Shown here: positions 1 through 6,862 of the stretch, piece after piece
Layout: each line of letters begins with the position of its first letter
Position numbering within the stretch: the first letter of the stretch is position 1
From: JBCBKZ01 sp039026975
GTDB lineage: Bacteria > Bacteroidota > Bacteroidia > J057
NCBI GenBank assembly: GCA_039026975.1
Contig: JBCCLI010000124.1
Location: 1-15,804, forward strand
Direction: 5' to 3'
DNA length: 15,804 nt
The notes under the pieces: model-generated
Told to the model about the DNA's origin: nothing
The model's database searches: none
What the model saw: the letters and a program-made list of their open reading frames with translations, nothing else
Program-made: the position numbers and the translations under genes

Positions 1-160
1 CTCCAACCGATTTTATCGAAACATTAGAGATATAGTTCACCTTTCCTGAATAGAATTGGCTGTTTCTTTCTACCACAACTCCAGGAAGCTTAACATCTTG
101 CTGACACAATGCACCTAAGGGTAGTACTAATAAAAACCAGATTATGCTTTTATAATTCAT
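1..160 (-). CDS. Secreted protein, N-terminal part only (window edge)
   Basis: This gene enters from the left edge; only its first 53 codons are visible. The product starts MNYKSIIWFLLVLPLGALCQ, a typical Sec signal peptide with a hydrophobic core ending near a Cys, so it could be a lipoprotein or be cleaved after LCQ. The mature start (QQDVKLPGVVVERNS, then YSGKVNYISNVSIKSVG) resembles exported Bacteroidota proteins that open with a carboxypeptidase-regulatory-like beta domain, but too little is present for a firm call. Its ATG overlaps the TGA stop of the upstream EAD-like gene (ATGA overlap, 158-160 against 157-159), so the two are almost certainly co-transcribed and translationally coupled. 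The partner is membrane-bound with an extracytoplasmic beta domain, so both products may meet outside the cytoplasm; that is inference. Confidence 0.75.
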   Translation of the reverse strand, partial: MNYKSIIWFLLVLPLGALCQQDVKLPGVVVERNSQFYSGKVNYISNVSIKSVG

Positions 161-1128
161 CTTTCGATTGGATTAAGGCTTAGTTGAATTTCCTGATTGG
201 TATGAGGAGCAATGCTGTCAAGGAAGACGGTTTCATATCTGGGTTTACTTAAAATCACTTGGATAAACTTTTGTTGCATCTCTGGCGGAATATCGAGCTG
301 GAACCAGCCGTACGCATCAGTATAGGTAGAAAGGTTCTCTACGCCTACTCGTACACTGTCGAGAAAATTCTCAGTAACAGCATCTATGATTCTTCCTTTA
401 ATTTTCTCCATGCCTACCAGTTCTGTGTTTAGGTAGATCACCTTATTAGGGAGAAGTTTATATTTTTGATCTCGGTTGACTGGGAAATAGGGTTGTGGAT
501 GAATAATGCTGATTAAGGCAGAATCCCCTTTAAATCCTCCTGCTAGCTGGAGAAAAGTGGCTTGCCCGTTTCCATCTATGGGTGCTACTTCCCGCTTTCC
601 CCCTATATCTAGTAATACTTCTCCTTGGTTTCTTAAGATCGGCTGATCCTTGCCATTTTTCCCATGCACGATTACGCTCAGGCTAAACACATCTACCTTT
701 CCACCAGTAAACATATCTTTCACATTAATACCCAGGATGGCGAAGGTACCCGAGATAATCCCCACGATGACACCTACCCCCAATATAAATTTCCAGATCT
801 GTTCTTTTGAAAATGTATCCTTCTCTGGCTCTATTTCTCCCTTATTATTTACCTCCTGTTCATCTGTAATAATATCGAGATCATCAGGTAACTTATTAAC
901 AAACATCAAAAAGGATCTGGACAAAGTATTTCTGCTAATCTTAGCCTCTTCAGGAGTAAGGGTGTTTTCAATCTCTTGTCGCTTAAACTGACTCCACTGG
1001 GCTGACAACTGAATAAACAGATCGCTTTCTGTATTTATGCTACCTGTCTCATACCCTTGCCTGAGGATGTTGACTAGCTTATCTATCTTCCCTTCCTGTA
1101 TAAGGGTAATGAGCTGTTTCTTCAGCAT
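157..1128 (-). CDS. EAD11-like / TM / carboxypeptidase-regulatory-like membrane protein
   Basis: A 323-residue protein in three parts. Residues 1-85 are helical and match the effector-associated domain 11 pattern: LITLIQEGKIDKLVNIL, then a run with QLSAQWSQFKRQEIENTL, then TPEEAKISRNTLSRSFLMFV. Residues about 112-135 (IWKFILGVGVIVGIISGTFAIL) form one membrane helix. Residues about 145-320 are beta-rich, and the last 75 or so (KGRIIDAVTENFLDSVRVGV, then STYTDAYGWFQLDIP) look like a carboxypeptidase regulatory-like fold. Effector-associated domains are known adaptor modules that pair partner proteins in bacterial conflict and signalling systems. Here the adaptor would be cytoplasmic and the beta part outside. 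No effector enzyme is fused, so a receptor or adaptor role is possible but unproven. The stop overlaps the start of the downstream secreted gene. The EAD assignment is by eye. Confidence 0.7.
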   Translation of the reverse strand: MLKKQLITLIQEGKIDKLVNILRQGYETGSINTESDLFIQLSAQWSQFKRQEIENTLTPEEAKISRNTLSRSFLMFVNKLPDDLDIITDEQEVNNKGEIEPEKDTFSKEQIWKFILGVGVIVGIISGTFAILGINVKDMFTGGKVDVFSLSVIVHGKNGKDQPILRNQGEVLLDIGGKREVAPIDGNGQATFLQLAGGFKGDSALISIIHPQPYFPVNRDQKYKLLPNKVIYLNTELVGMEKIKGRIIDAVTENFLDSVRVGVENLSTYTDAYGWFQLDIPPEMQQKFIQVILSKPRYETVFLDSIAPHTNQEIQLSLNPIER

Positions 1129-1208
1129 ATCATATAATTTAAGGTGCTGGATAAATCTAAAAAATTCTCTACAATGTTCTAAATGGGTATTTTCCTATCT
1201 TTAAGGCT

Positions 1209-1484
1209 ATGCTATTCTGGTACCTCTTCCTCTCCTTAGCCATTATTCTTCCAGCTATTTTCTGGTCATGGGATGCATGGATTAAGTATCAGAATAAGTT
1301 GGTGGGGAGGAGGTATTGTGAGGAGAATGGATTGACTTTCTTAAGGGCCAAAAGCTACCAGAAGCACACCCGCGTATATGCCCGGAAGGATGGGAAAGAA
1401 GTCTGGGCTAACTATGAGACCGACAGAAATAATATCATTAGCTGGCTAGGGAAGTCGCTCATGGAAAAGCTGGAAGAGAAATAA
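1209..1484 (+). CDS. Small membrane-anchored protein of unknown function
   Basis: A 91-residue protein, not recognised. Residues 3-22 (FWYLFLSLAIILPAIFWSWD) make one N-terminal membrane helix. The rest is short, charged and probably cytoplasmic, with a conserved-looking stretch RRYCEENGLTFLRAKSYQKH then TRVYARKDGKEVWANYETDR, and ends in a Lys/Glu-rich helix. The ATG at 1209 is only 81 bases from the start of the divergent EAD-like gene, so the two share a short promoter region; a TATCTTTA box at 1196-1203 resembles the Bacteroidota -7 element but lies almost on the start codon. The codon use and membrane helix make a real gene likely. No enzymatic motif is visible. Confidence 0.65.
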   Translation: MLFWYLFLSLAIILPAIFWSWDAWIKYQNKLVGRRYCEENGLTFLRAKSYQKHTRVYARKDGKEVWANYETDRNNIISWLGKSLMEKLEEK

Positions 1485-1504
1485 CTGATTATTCCTCCTT
1501 AGCC

Positions 1505-1540
1505 AGAAAAATGCTCCCCTTCAGACGGTAAGCCACCCCT
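1505..1540 (+). repeat. 36-nt direct repeat, copy 1
   Basis: Begins agaaaaatgctcccc and ends cagacggtaagccacccct. It matches copy 2 at 1788-1823 at 34 of 36 positions; the only differences are tt against ca at repeat positions 16-17. The copies are in the same orientation, 283 bp apart. The flanking sequences do not match, so the repeated unit is sharply bounded. Confidence 0.85.
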
Positions 1541-1700
1541 CTCCAGCGAGAAAGTACTGTTTCCTACATATGGATCAAGGACCTGAATAATAATCGCTTT
1601 ACTGTGCCTAACAGACTATCTGCCCATCTGCTGAATTTCAGGGTAGTGGCTAAGTTTAGGTAGGCTGATTTAGTGGGTCTAGATGGTGATCCGAAGTAGT

Positions 1701-1734
1701 TTTGAATTCACGCAAAGTCGCTAAGACGCAAAGG
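1701..1734 (+). repeat. GCAAAG-type short tandem repeat
   Basis: The stretch tttgaattcacgcaaagtcg followed by ctaagacgcaaagg contains a degenerate tandem of a roughly 8-10-nt unit (cgcaaag / cgctaag / cgcaaag). From memory, similar intergenic repeats of the form cgcaaagacgctaagacgc are widespread in Bacteroidota and Cyanobacteria. No function is known to me. Confidence 0.55.
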
Positions 1735-1787
1735 ATAAATAGATAACCATTCCGTTAGGTCCAAATCATGAATTGGACCGACATTCT

Positions 1788-1823
1788 AGAAAAATGCTCC
1801 CCCACAGACGGTAAGCCACCCCT
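1788..1823 (+). repeat. 36-nt direct repeat, copy 2
   Basis: Second copy of the repeat at 1505-1540 (34 of 36 identical). It ends 63 bases before the start codon of the small gene at 1887, so it could lie in that gene's promoter or leader region. Confidence 0.85.
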
Positions 1824-1886
1824 AATTCGTATACATAAAAGCGGGAGGCTAATTCTCCGAAACACATATCTCTAACCGTCATATTT

Positions 1887-2171
1887 ATGTTTGACTTTAT
1901 GGGTGGGCCTGACCTGACCAACAAAGGCTTTATAGAAGTAGAAGTTCAAAACCATATGATTCTCCACGGTTTTGATGAGAACAATAAGGAAATCCTTGAG
2001 GAAATAGCGGTGGAAAAACCCATGAAAAAGTTGTTGGCTATAGGTCGTATCAGGTCTATAAGTGAAAAGTATATCCTTACTACCTATGCCTTTGGGAGGT
2101 ATGTCTACTGGGAGTATAAAGGCTCTTACCAGAAGTTAAAGCGGAAAATTCAGAGAGCTGCGGAAGAGTAG
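1887..2171 (+). CDS. Small hypothetical protein
   Basis: A 94-residue soluble protein, not recognised. It begins MFDFMGGPDLTNKGFIEVEV; a second possible start is the Met at residue 5 (1899). The middle reads EKPMKKLLAIGRIRSISEKY and then ILTTYAFGRYVYWEYKGSYQ, an alternating beta-type pattern, and the C-terminus is a basic helix (KLKRKIQRAAEE). There is no signal peptide, membrane segment or enzymatic motif. It stands alone between a repeat-bearing intergenic region and the next gene about 100 bases downstream. The amino-acid composition and reading frame look genuine, but the role is unknown. Confidence 0.6.
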   Translation: MFDFMGGPDLTNKGFIEVEVQNHMILHGFDENNKEILEEIAVEKPMKKLLAIGRIRSISEKYILTTYAFGRYVYWEYKGSYQKLKRKIQRAAEE

Positions 2172-2268
2172 GGGAGGCTACTAGTAAATATTACTGCCGC
2201 TTTTTCGTTCGTTAATGGGGACTATGCGATAAATGCTATTTTTCAGGAACGGACCCATACATACCTAT

Positions 2269-3153
2269 ATGAAATTGCTCAAACTGTTTTTCTGCTTTAA
2301 TCTATGTCTAGCTGCTTTTGGGCAGCAGGTAGCTGATAGAGAACTTATGATAGCCGTGGAGGCACCTACCTATCCCCTTACCAAAGGTCCCGTGGTGGGC
2401 ATTGATCATGGGCATCACAACTTCCATACCCTGGAGGAAAGGTTCTCGGCCTTTGGAAAACTCATTTCCGCTGATGGCTATCAGGCCGTATCTATTCAGG
2501 TATTCTCCAAAGAAGAACTAGCTAAAATCAAGGTACTGGTAATTGCTAACCCCATACATGCTGATAATGAAGAGGGCTGGAAACGTCCCATTTATAGCGC
2601 CTTCACAGAGGAGGAAATCAAGCGTGTGATCAGCTGGGTGAGGGAAGGCGGAAGTCTACTTTTAATAGCTGACCATATGCCTTTTGGAGGAGCAGCTAGT
2701 AAGCTAGCTGAGCCTTTTGGGGTGCAGTATGAAGATGGGTTCGTGATGAAAGACGAGCGGACATGGCCGCCGGAAACTTATTCTAAGGCTAAGGGCACCC
2801 TCAAGAAAAGCCCTGTTACCGTAGGCATAGACTCCCTGGTTGCATTTACAGGCTCAGCCCTAAAGCTACCGCATGATGCCATCCCCATAGCTACCTATCA
2901 GGAAGACCAGAAGTTTCATTATCCTGCTGTGGAAGCCTGGGAATTTGATGAGGAAACTACCGTTACCTCTACAGAAGAAATGGCCTTTGGAGGTCTGGTA
3001 GAATATGGAAAAGGCAGAGCTGCCTTCTTTACAGAAGCCGCCATGTTCACCGCACAAATATCCAAAGGGAGCCGTAAGATGGGCTTCAACCACCCCCACG
3101 CCACCCAAAACCAGCAATTTATTTTAAATGTGATGAGCTGGTTGACGGAATAG
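2269..3153 (+). CDS. Exported DUF4350 / GATase-like domain protein
   Basis: A 294-residue exported protein. The ATG at 2269 is preferred over the in-frame ATG at 2233 because it places a clean signal peptide (MKLLKLFFCFNLCLAAFGQ) at the N-terminus. The mature part resembles class I glutamine-amidotransferase-like Rossmann folds of the DUF4350 type: GPVVGIDHGHHNFHTLEERF, an IKVLVIANPI strand, EEIKRVISWVREGGSLLLIA followed by DHMPFGG, and near the end LVEYGKGRAAFFTEAAMFTA before a C-terminal QQFILNVMSWL helix. In this family that fold often senses or binds ligands and lacks the amidotransferase Cys; no nucleophilic elbow Cys is visible here. The gene appears monocistronic and is followed by a hairpin element at 3166-3214. 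Its substrate is unknown. Confidence 0.7.
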   Translation: MKLLKLFFCFNLCLAAFGQQVADRELMIAVEAPTYPLTKGPVVGIDHGHHNFHTLEERFSAFGKLISADGYQAVSIQVFSKEELAKIKVLVIANPIHADNEEGWKRPIYSAFTEEEIKRVISWVREGGSLLLIADHMPFGGAASKLAEPFGVQYEDGFVMKDERTWPPETYSKAKGTLKKSPVTVGIDSLVAFTGSALKLPHDAIPIATYQEDQKFHYPAVEAWEFDEETTVTSTEEMAFGGLVEYGKGRAAFFTEAAMFTAQISKGSRKMGFNHPHATQNQQFILNVMSWLTE

Positions 3154-3165
3154 AAAGGTAAATCC

Positions 3166-3214
3166 GTAGAGGTGGGATGCATCGCCGGAGAGAAGTGATG
3201 CATTGCGTCTCTAC
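3166..3214 (+). repeat. Imperfect inverted repeat / hairpin element
   Basis: The arms gtagaggtgggatgcatc and gatgcattgcgtctctac pair over about 18 bp with one true mismatch and three G-U pairs, around a 13-nt loop. There is no T-tract, so it is not a standard terminator. Hairpins ending in gtagag...ctctac are, from memory, common dispersed intergenic repeats in Bacteroidota. It separates the DUF4350-type gene from the BlaI operators. Confidence 0.65.
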
Positions 3215-3263
3215 CTAAACCTGTCCTCCAACCTCCCTCCTTCATTCCATAATTTGGACTTAT

Positions 3264-3279
3264 TACTACATTTGTAGTA
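3264..3279. promoter_or_regulatory. BlaI/MecI-like operator 1
   Basis: tactacatttgtagta is a palindrome with half-sites TACTACA and TGTAGTA around a 2-bp centre. It matches the known BlaI/MecI operator core (TACA/TGTA dyad). It lies about 100 bp upstream of the blaI-like start codon and just upstream of the -33 box. Its centre is 30 bp (about three helical turns) from that of operator 2, so two repressor dimers would sit on the same face of the DNA. Confidence 0.85.
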
Positions 3280-3285
3280 GAAAAA

Positions 3286-3317
3286 TTTGGATCTACTACA
3301 GTTGTAGTATATATTGC
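3286..3317 (+). promoter_or_regulatory. Candidate Bacteroidota promoter for the blaI-M56 operon
   Basis: TTTG at 3286-3289, a 20-bp spacer, then TATATTGC at 3310-3317 fit the Bacteroidota TTTG-N19-21-TAnnTTTG consensus with one base shifted in the -7 box. Operator 2 occupies the spacer, so bound repressor would block RNA polymerase. Transcription would begin near 3324, which argues against a start codon at 3318. Confidence 0.55.
3294..3309. promoter_or_regulatory. BlaI/MecI-like operator 2
   Basis: tactacagttgtagta repeats the TACTACA/TGTAGTA dyad of operator 1; only one of the two centre bases differs. It lies between the candidate -33 and -7 boxes, the position expected for direct autorepression. 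Confidence 0.85.
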
Positions 3318-3380
3318 TTGGGTAAGGATGATCATCCCTTGAATTCTGCGTCTGCAGCGCGGAGTATGATTTCACCAATT

Positions 3381-3773
3381 ATGGAAGAAACACAGAAAAT
3401 TCAACCATCTGATGCAGAACTGGAAATTCTCCAGATCCTCTGGGAACACCAGCCTGCCAGCGTCCGATTTGTACATGAGATTATTTGTGAACAAAGGGAA
3501 GTAAGCTATACCACTGTCCTGACCGTTCTCCAGCGGATGACCAAAAAGAAACTGGTAGAACGCATTAAGGAAGGGAAGTCTCACTTGTACCAGGCGGTTC
3601 CTAAGGAAGAGGAAATTCAGCAAAATCTGGTTCAGCGGCTGTTGAAAACGGCCTATAAAGGCTCTGCCATGAAGCTCATGATACATGCCCTCGGGCAAGA
3701 GGAAGTATCATCAGAAGAATTAAATGCGCTGCAACAATGGTTGGAAACTAAAAAGCAGAATCCCGATGGATAG
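3381..3773 (+). CDS. blaI: BlaI/MecI/CopY family transcriptional repressor
   Basis: A 130-residue winged-helix repressor when read from the ATG at 3381 (MEETQKIQPSDAELEILQIL); an ATG at 3366 or a TTG at 3318 would only add a non-conserved tail, and the TTG lies upstream of the predicted transcript start. Family landmarks are clear: SDAELEILQILWEHQPASVR, the recognition region SYTTVLTVLQRMTKKKLVER, then the wing GKSHLYQAVPKEE and a helical dimerisation tail. BlaI proteins bind TACA/TGTA dyads as dimers and are cleaved after the partner M56 protease is activated. Two matching operators overlap the promoter, so autoregulation is expected. The stop overlaps the next start (ATGGATAG), indicating translational coupling with the M56 gene. 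The regulated signal need not be a beta-lactam, since the partner lacks the penicillin sensor. The symbol denotes the family. Confidence 0.9.
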   Translation: MEETQKIQPSDAELEILQILWEHQPASVRFVHEIICEQREVSYTTVLTVLQRMTKKKLVERIKEGKSHLYQAVPKEEEIQQNLVQRLLKTAYKGSAMKLMIHALGQEEVSSEELNALQQWLETKKQNPDG

Positions 3774-5955
3774 TATAAACTGGTTAGCTACCGTCCCGTA
3801 TGGGCAAGCCCTTGGATGGACCTTACTCCACTCCGTATGGCAATTCACCCTTATCTCTCTTGCTGCAAGGCTGATGCTAGTCTTGATCCCCCGGACATTA
3901 CCTAATATGCGGTATATGGTTCTGTTGGCCTCCTTAGGTGCTGGCGTCCTATGGTCAGTAAGCACCTGGACAGTAGAGTATGAAATAGCTAAGCATAGGT
4001 CTACGCATCTGGATAGTGGATTGAATGAGCAGGAATTAGCTGTTAACCCAGATGGGCAGACAGGGAATTTAGCTACAGGGGAGGAGGTTTTTCATGCTTC
4101 TGATGTGAATGAATCTGCTAGCTGGTTGCCTATGTTTGACAGGGCAATGATTACGGCTAAGCTAGGACCTTATTTACCTATCATCAGCTTTGGGTGGTAT
4201 ATAGGCGTTTTTATCATGTCTATCTACACCTTGGTGGGATTCTTCTATCTGTATAAACTGAAAACCAGAGATATTCTGCTACCTGATGCCAAGTGGAAAG
4301 CCCTTTTTGAGGAGTTTACGGCTAAAATGGGGGTCTTCAAAGAGGTAGAATTCCTGCTAACAGAGAAATTACAAGAACCCGTAACCTTTTACTTATTAAG
4401 GCCGGTAGTTCTGGTTCCCCTCAGCGTATGTACAGGGATGAATCCCAAGCAGGTAGAAGTGCTGGTGCTACATGAACTGGCCCATATCCGCAGAAATGAT
4501 TTTTGGGTTAACCTGGTTCAGTCAGTCATAGAGATTCTGTATTTCTTTCATCCTGCCGTTTGGTGGATCTCGGGAAAAATTCGTGAAGAACGCGAGCATG
4601 GGTGTGATGACATGGTCCTTAAGGTCCAAAAAGATCCCATGATTTATGCGGAGGCCCTGACAAAGTTGAAAGTTAGTTTTCGTTCTCCCAAAACCAGACT
4701 TGCTATGGCAGCAAAAAGTAAACACTCGGCCTTTAGCCAGAGAATATTTAGATTATTTGGTCAGTATGACCAAAAATCGCAGTTTTTAAAAGGAAGCCTT
4801 ATAGCCTTACTCCTACTCATGGGCTTAGTGTTCCAGGCCTTTTATATGCCGGGACATAGTATAGAAGTCCATCACAGGCATACAAATGAAACCGCATTTT
4901 CTCCATTCTCTGGAGGAGAGCCTGAGTCAGTGCCTGCCTCAGAGGCTGCTCCTGTAGTGATAGAAAGACCATCACATGTAGCTGAGGCTATACCAGTACC
5001 TACACCAGCACCTGCAGCAGAAGCAGCAGCTGTGCCCATATCAGATGAAGAACCTACCATAGATATGCTAGTAGATGCCATCCATAATGGGATGACCAGC
5101 GTGGCTAAATTCATCATAGAGCAGGGCGTGGACGTTAATCAGATAGGCCATGAGGGATATACGCCCCTCACGGAGGCAGCACACCATGATGAGCTAGAGA
5201 TAGTAGCATTTCTACTTGACAATGGAGCAGATATTAATATGCTAGATGGGGGAAGTCGCCCTGCGATATTGGTAGCAGCCAAAAATTGTGCTACTGAGGT
5301 AGGTAAACTGCTCCTGGATAAAGGTGCTGATGTAGATGCCACAGATGCTAAAGGCCATACAGCCCTCATGTATGCGGCTCACCAAGGGAACTATACCCTC
5401 ACCAAGTATCTTTTAGAAAAAGGAGCAAACGCAGAGCTAGCCTCGGAAGATGGAGATACTGCCCTTTCTACAGCTATGAGACATGGGCATGAAGAGGTAG
5501 CTATGCTATTACTAGGAAATGATCAGGGAAGTGGGAATAAGCCCCGCAAACGTTCCAAAAGAAGCCGCGATAGAGACTATGGTGATAGAGAAGACGAGGG
5601 ACGAACACCCAGAGAAAGAGTCATAGAAAACTCTAAACCTATAGGTAAACTTCCAGAAGGCATAACAGGAAGCCTGGATGTAAGTGCTGATGGAACCCAT
5701 GCAGTTTCATTTTCCCAGATAGATAGTAAAATGGAGGTCAATCTAAAGGTGGAGAATATGGAGGGTGAAACCATCACAACCGTTTTTAGTGGTTCATTAT
5801 CTAGAGGGACAAACACCCTAAGTTGGAGTATGAGCAAATACCCCTACAGAACCTACTGGATGATATTAGTGGTAGAGGGGCAAGAACTTAGGCAGAAAAT
5901 AGGGAGAAATACCACTTCTGATTGGAGGAACCTTTCCACCTACAGGAAAGACTAG
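3766..5955 (+). CDS. BlaR1-type M56 metalloprotease with ankyrin repeats and C-terminal beta domain
   Basis: A 729-residue membrane protein; the ATG at 3766 overlaps the blaI stop, and the in-frame ATG at 3724 lies deep inside blaI. Membrane helices fall at about 18-41, 48-68, 136-163 and 344-364. The M56 zinc site is HELAH at 236-240, with Glu277 (REEREHGCDD) as likely third ligand. After the last helix comes a Pro/Ala-rich linker (about 380-425), then ankyrin repeats at about 432-585 (for example GYTPLTEAAHHDELEIVAFL and GHTALMYAAHQGNYTLTKYL), a charged linker, and a beta domain at about 634-717 (LSRGTNTLSWSM) that recalls FlgD-type Ig modules. Known BlaR1 proteins carry a penicillin-binding sensor in this position, outside the membrane. 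The ankyrins are therefore probably a periplasmic sensor or protein-binding region, and the natural signal is unknown. The protease most likely inactivates the co-encoded BlaI repressor. Confidence 0.88.
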   Translation: MDSINWLATVPYGQALGWTLLHSVWQFTLISLAARLMLVLIPRTLPNMRYMVLLASLGAGVLWSVSTWTVEYEIAKHRSTHLDSGLNEQELAVNPDGQTGNLATGEEVFHASDVNESASWLPMFDRAMITAKLGPYLPIISFGWYIGVFIMSIYTLVGFFYLYKLKTRDILLPDAKWKALFEEFTAKMGVFKEVEFLLTEKLQEPVTFYLLRPVVLVPLSVCTGMNPKQVEVLVLHELAHIRRNDFWVNLVQSVIEILYFFHPAVWWISGKIREEREHGCDDMVLKVQKDPMIYAEALTKLKVSFRSPKTRLAMAAKSKHSAFSQRIFRLFGQYDQKSQFLKGSLIALLLLMGLVFQAFYMPGHSIEVHHRHTNETAFSPFSGGEPESVPASEAAPVVIERPSHVAEAIPVPTPAPAAEAAAVPISDEEPTIDMLVDAIHNGMTSVAKFIIEQGVDVNQIGHEGYTPLTEAAHHDELEIVAFLLDNGADINMLDGGSRPAILVAAKNCATEVGKLLLDKGADVDATDAKGHTALMYAAHQGNYTLTKYLLEKGANAELASEDGDTALSTAMRHGHEEVAMLLLGNDQGSGNKPRKRSKRSRDRDYGDREDEGRTPRERVIENSKPIGKLPEGITGSLDVSADGTHAVSFSQIDSKMEVNLKVENMEGETITTVFSGSLSRGTNTLSWSMSKYPYRTYWMILVVEGQELRQKIGRNTTSDWRNLSTYRKD

Positions 5956-5987
5956 TCATAATAGGAGAAAGATTTTTTCATAGCTTT

Positions 5988-6030
5988 AGGCCCTAGGAAT
6001 ACAGGTAAACCATCTGTATTCTTAGGGCTT
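5988..6030 (+). terminator. Terminator of the blaI-M56 operon
   Basis: gccctaggaatacag (5990-6004) pairs with ctgtattcttagggc (6014-6028) with a single G-U pair, a 9-nt loop and two further pairs at the base, followed by ttatta. It begins 33 bases after the M56 stop codon and separates the operon from the next gene. Confidence 0.8.
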
Positions 6031-6068
6031 ATTACATTAGTGGTCATTCATGTATTCTCCTATCAGCC

Positions 6069-6674
6069 ATGCCTAAAAAAATCAGCTTCTTTGGGAAGCA
6101 AAAGGAAAATATCTGGAAAAAGCTCTCTGAAGAAATAGGAGCTGAGTATATCCCTGCTAAAAGGGGAAAGGCCAGTGAAAAGATTATTGCTAAGCATGAG
6201 AACTGGACCATCATCATAGATACCTATTTGACTTCTCACTATGGGACGAAAGGAACCAAGATTACAGCTCCCTATGTAAATAGGGACAGTTTCTACTTCC
6301 GCATTTACAGGGGAAATGTGGTCAGCCGATTTTCTACCCGCCTGGGCTTACAGGATATCATCATTGGCCACAAGCAGTTTGACCATGACTTTATCATTCA
6401 AGGAAATGATGAGCGAAAACTGAAAGTACTTTTTGATAATGACGTCATACGAAAAATCATTTCATGGCAGCCCTACATCCATTTATCTTCCAAGGTAGAT
6501 GATGAGTGGGTCATAGACGAATGGCGGGAAGGGATAAGTGAGCTGGTTTTTATTACGCCCAGCCTCATCATGGATAAAGACAGGCTCAGAGATTTATACG
6601 AGCTATTTGCCGAGCTGCTAAACCATCTTTGCCACATGGGCTCAGCCTATGAGGACGATCCCTCCTATAAATAA
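6069..6674 (+). CDS. DUF3137-like hypothetical protein
   Basis: A 201-residue soluble protein without signal peptide or membrane helix. The layout recalls DUF3137-type proteins: an N-terminal helix (KENIWKKLSEEIGAEYIPAK), a beta section beginning HENWTIIIDTYLTSHYGTKG, and the core LGLQDIIIGHKQFDHDFIIQ followed by GNDERKLKVLFDNDVIRKII, where FD..F.(I/V)..ND is the recurring signature. The end is helical (RDLYELFAELLNHLCHMGSA). No catalytic motif is visible and the family has no known function. It follows the operon terminator, so it is probably transcribed separately. The gene is convincing as coding sequence; the family link is by eye. Confidence 0.65.
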   Translation: MPKKISFFGKQKENIWKKLSEEIGAEYIPAKRGKASEKIIAKHENWTIIIDTYLTSHYGTKGTKITAPYVNRDSFYFRIYRGNVVSRFSTRLGLQDIIIGHKQFDHDFIIQGNDERKLKVLFDNDVIRKIISWQPYIHLSSKVDDEWVIDEWREGISELVFITPSLIMDKDRLRDLYELFAELLNHLCHMGSAYEDDPSYK

Positions 6675-6862
6675 TTACATTCAACAATATTCCTAACCTA
6701 AGGCCCTGCCTACCTAGGTTACTGAATAACATATCTTGAATAATCATTTTCCTTAAAAAGAAGGCTAATGCCTGATTGTCTATTACCAGACAAACAACTA
6801 ATCTTTAATATAGTTATTTCCATATATACGTAAGAACAGACAATACTAAGCTATAGGGTAAG

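Larger units (their letters stand above)
1485..1886. other. Gene-free stretch with short repeats
   Basis: These 402 bases hold no complete gene. They carry two copies of a 36-nt direct repeat (1505-1540, 1788-1823) and one GCAAAG-type short repeat (1701-1734), annotated separately. A stop-bounded open stretch without a start codon lies at about 1532-1651 on the plus strand (reading ...SYIWIKDLNNNRFTVPNRL...); I cannot assign it to a family, and it may be gene debris or chance. No clear terminator was found. Confidence 0.6.

Noticed and set aside
650..991. Plus-strand reading frame of 113 codons
   Set aside because: It lies antisense inside the EAD-like gene, which has clear domains, and its own translation has no family character.
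1505..1823. 36-nt repeats as a CRISPR array
   Set aside because: Length fits, but there are only two copies with 247 bp between them, no spacer-sized unit and no cas genes nearby.
2919..3335. Minus-strand frame of 138 codons across the DUF4350 gene end and BlaI operators
   Set aside because: It covers a well-supported gene and a regulatory region on the other strand, and its composition is not protein-like.
6695..6720. Inverted repeat aaccta...taggtt as terminator of the DUF3137-like gene
   Set aside because: Only about 6 bp pair around a long loop and no T-tract follows.
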